A stretch of 64,000 nucleotides of DNA from Solibacillus sp. FSL R7-0682 (lineage in GTDB: Bacteria > Bacillota > Bacilli > Bacillales_A > Planococcaceae). Below are positions 63,246 through 64,000 of this stretch, in pieces. The translations under genes and the position numbers were made by a program. How positions within the stretch are numbered: the first letter of the stretch is position 1; each line of letters begins with the position of its first letter. Under the pieces are notes generated by a model. The model saw only the letters and a program-made list of their open reading frames with translations. It did no database searches and was not told the DNA's origin. The stretch lies in assembly GCF_038005985.1 (NCBI RefSeq), contig NZ_JBBOUI010000001.1:1074001-1138000 (forward strand), given 5' to 3'.

Positions 63246-64000
63246 ATTATCCGAGCTATACATGTGAAAACGATTCGGCAAATACTAAAAGGGGAATTAC
63301 TTAGTGGAGCGGAAAATTGGTACGTAAAACACGTAATTTATTATAATCGTCATGATTTAGTTGCGCCGAATACGTTATTATTTGTAAGTAAGAGCGACAA
63401 AATAAATTGGAATGAGCTAAATGTGAAAGCACCTGTAGTTATAATTTCAGATAAGCAAGAAGATGAACTAAGACATGCACTCCCTCAAACAACAGTTATT
63501 CAAGTGCGGAGTGTCTTGCAGGCGTATTGGACATTTATTGAATATTATCGTAATTTATTTGATATTCCAGTTGTTGCGATTACTGGAACGTGTGGAAAGA
63601 CAACAACAAAAGAAATGCTGAAACATATTTTAAGTAAAGAAATGCCAGTGCAAACGTCCTTTAGTAGCAAAAATGAACCACGCCAATCCTTACCTTATTT
63701 ACTGGGGATTAATAGTAATACGAAAGCAGCAGTATTTGAACTTGGACTAGGAAACTCAGGGAATATTAAGCATCAATGTAAGATTTATCAGCCAACAATT
63801 GGGATTATTACGAATATCGGTGTTCATCATTTAGATGGCTGTAAAGACTTAGCAGGTTATATAAAAGCAAAAGCAGAAATTTTGGAAGGGATAAGAACAG
63901 GTGGAACCCTCATTATCAATGCGGATGATGCCAATACAAAGAAAATTTCGTTAACAACTTTTCAAGGAAAGCTTGTAACATTCAGTATAAAGGATAAGGC
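63246..64000 (+). CDS. Stand-alone Mur-ligase family protein (copy 2), runs off the window; near-cognate start
   Basis: At least 251 residues, 3' end outside the window. The N-terminal domain parallels copy 1, then P-loop ITGTCGKTTTKE (from Gly114), ELGLGNSGNIK, IITNIGVHHLDGC and INADDANTKKI. The GAAAGGGGGGG site (63233-63243) is directly followed by ATT-ATC; aligning with copy 1 (GELLSG with GKITHG) puts the start exactly there. The next canonical start, GTG 63264, is about 20 bases from the site and would drop six residues. I use ATT 63246; ATC 63249 is equally possible. Confidence 0.8.
   Translation, partial: MIRAIHVKTIRQILKGELLSGAENWYVKHVIYYNRHDLVAPNTLLFVSKSDKINWNELNVKAPVVIISDKQEDELRHALPQTTVIQVRSVLQAYWTFIEYYRNLFDIPVVAITGTCGKTTTKEMLKHILSKEMPVQTSFSSKNEPRQSLPYLLGINSNTKAAVFELGLGNSGNIKHQCKIYQPTIGIITNIGVHHLDGCKDLAGYIKAKAEILEGIRTGGTLIINADDANTKKISLTTFQGKLVTFSIKDK

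Overview
The window is an AT-rich chromosomal segment of an endospore-forming Firmicute. Gene order (pfkA-pyk, citZ-icd-mdh, phoPR-polA-mutM-coaE, gapB-nrdR-dnaB-dnaI-thrS, infC-rpmI-rplT-ysdA, sspI-ysgA-pheST) is the Bacillales order known from Bacillus subtilis. The composition, the qox placement and the planococcal look of the intergenic repeat suggest Planococcaceae (Solibacillus/Lysinibacillus-like), but the genus is an inference. No rRNA, tRNA, CRISPR array, prophage or intact insertion sequence was seen.

Layout. 1-14.1 kb: lower glycolysis (3' end of pfkA, pyk), fxsA and ytvI, the TCA genes citZ, icd and mdh, a cation-efflux protein, PhoP/PhoR and an HflK/HflC pair behind a sigma-W-like promoter. 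14.2-25 kb: polA-mutM-coaE, gapB with a CcpN-like box on its -10, nrdR-dnaB-dnaI (dnaI apparently starting at AUC), and thrS behind a T-box. 25-32.7 kb: a chemoreceptor, infC-rpmI-rplT behind an attenuating leader (infC starts at AUU), ysdA, an ABC exporter pair, ysdB behind a sigma-W-like promoter, a dUTPase and an M42 peptidase, then a 217-bp nested palindromic element. 33-41.5 kb: an accessory-looking stretch with LysR/MFS/frameshifted nitronate monooxygenase, argF, a decayed two-CxxC mini-gene, an orphan PTS EIIC, sspI and ysgA. 41.5-49.7 kb: qoxABCD and T-box-pheST. 49.7-55.5 kb: an isochorismatase-like hydrolase, two successive ECF sigma/anti-sigma modules, a SAM methyltransferase behind its own T-box, and an ECF-transporter S component.

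55.8-64 kb (continuing past the window) is the most unusual part. A cysteine-poor CotY/CotZ-like coat protein is followed by a YheC/D-type ATP-grasp fused to a Mur-ligase domain (the domain order of cyanophycin synthetase), a divergent amino-acid-ligase-type ATP-grasp, a stand-alone Mur ligase, a small all-beta protein reminiscent of spore-appendage subunits, a tandem (degenerate + intact) YheC/D ATP-grasp, and a second paralogous Mur ligase. Several of these have sigma-K-like -10 sequences upstream. I infer a spore-surface system that makes an amide-linked product without ribosomes. The product and substrates cannot be read from the sequence.
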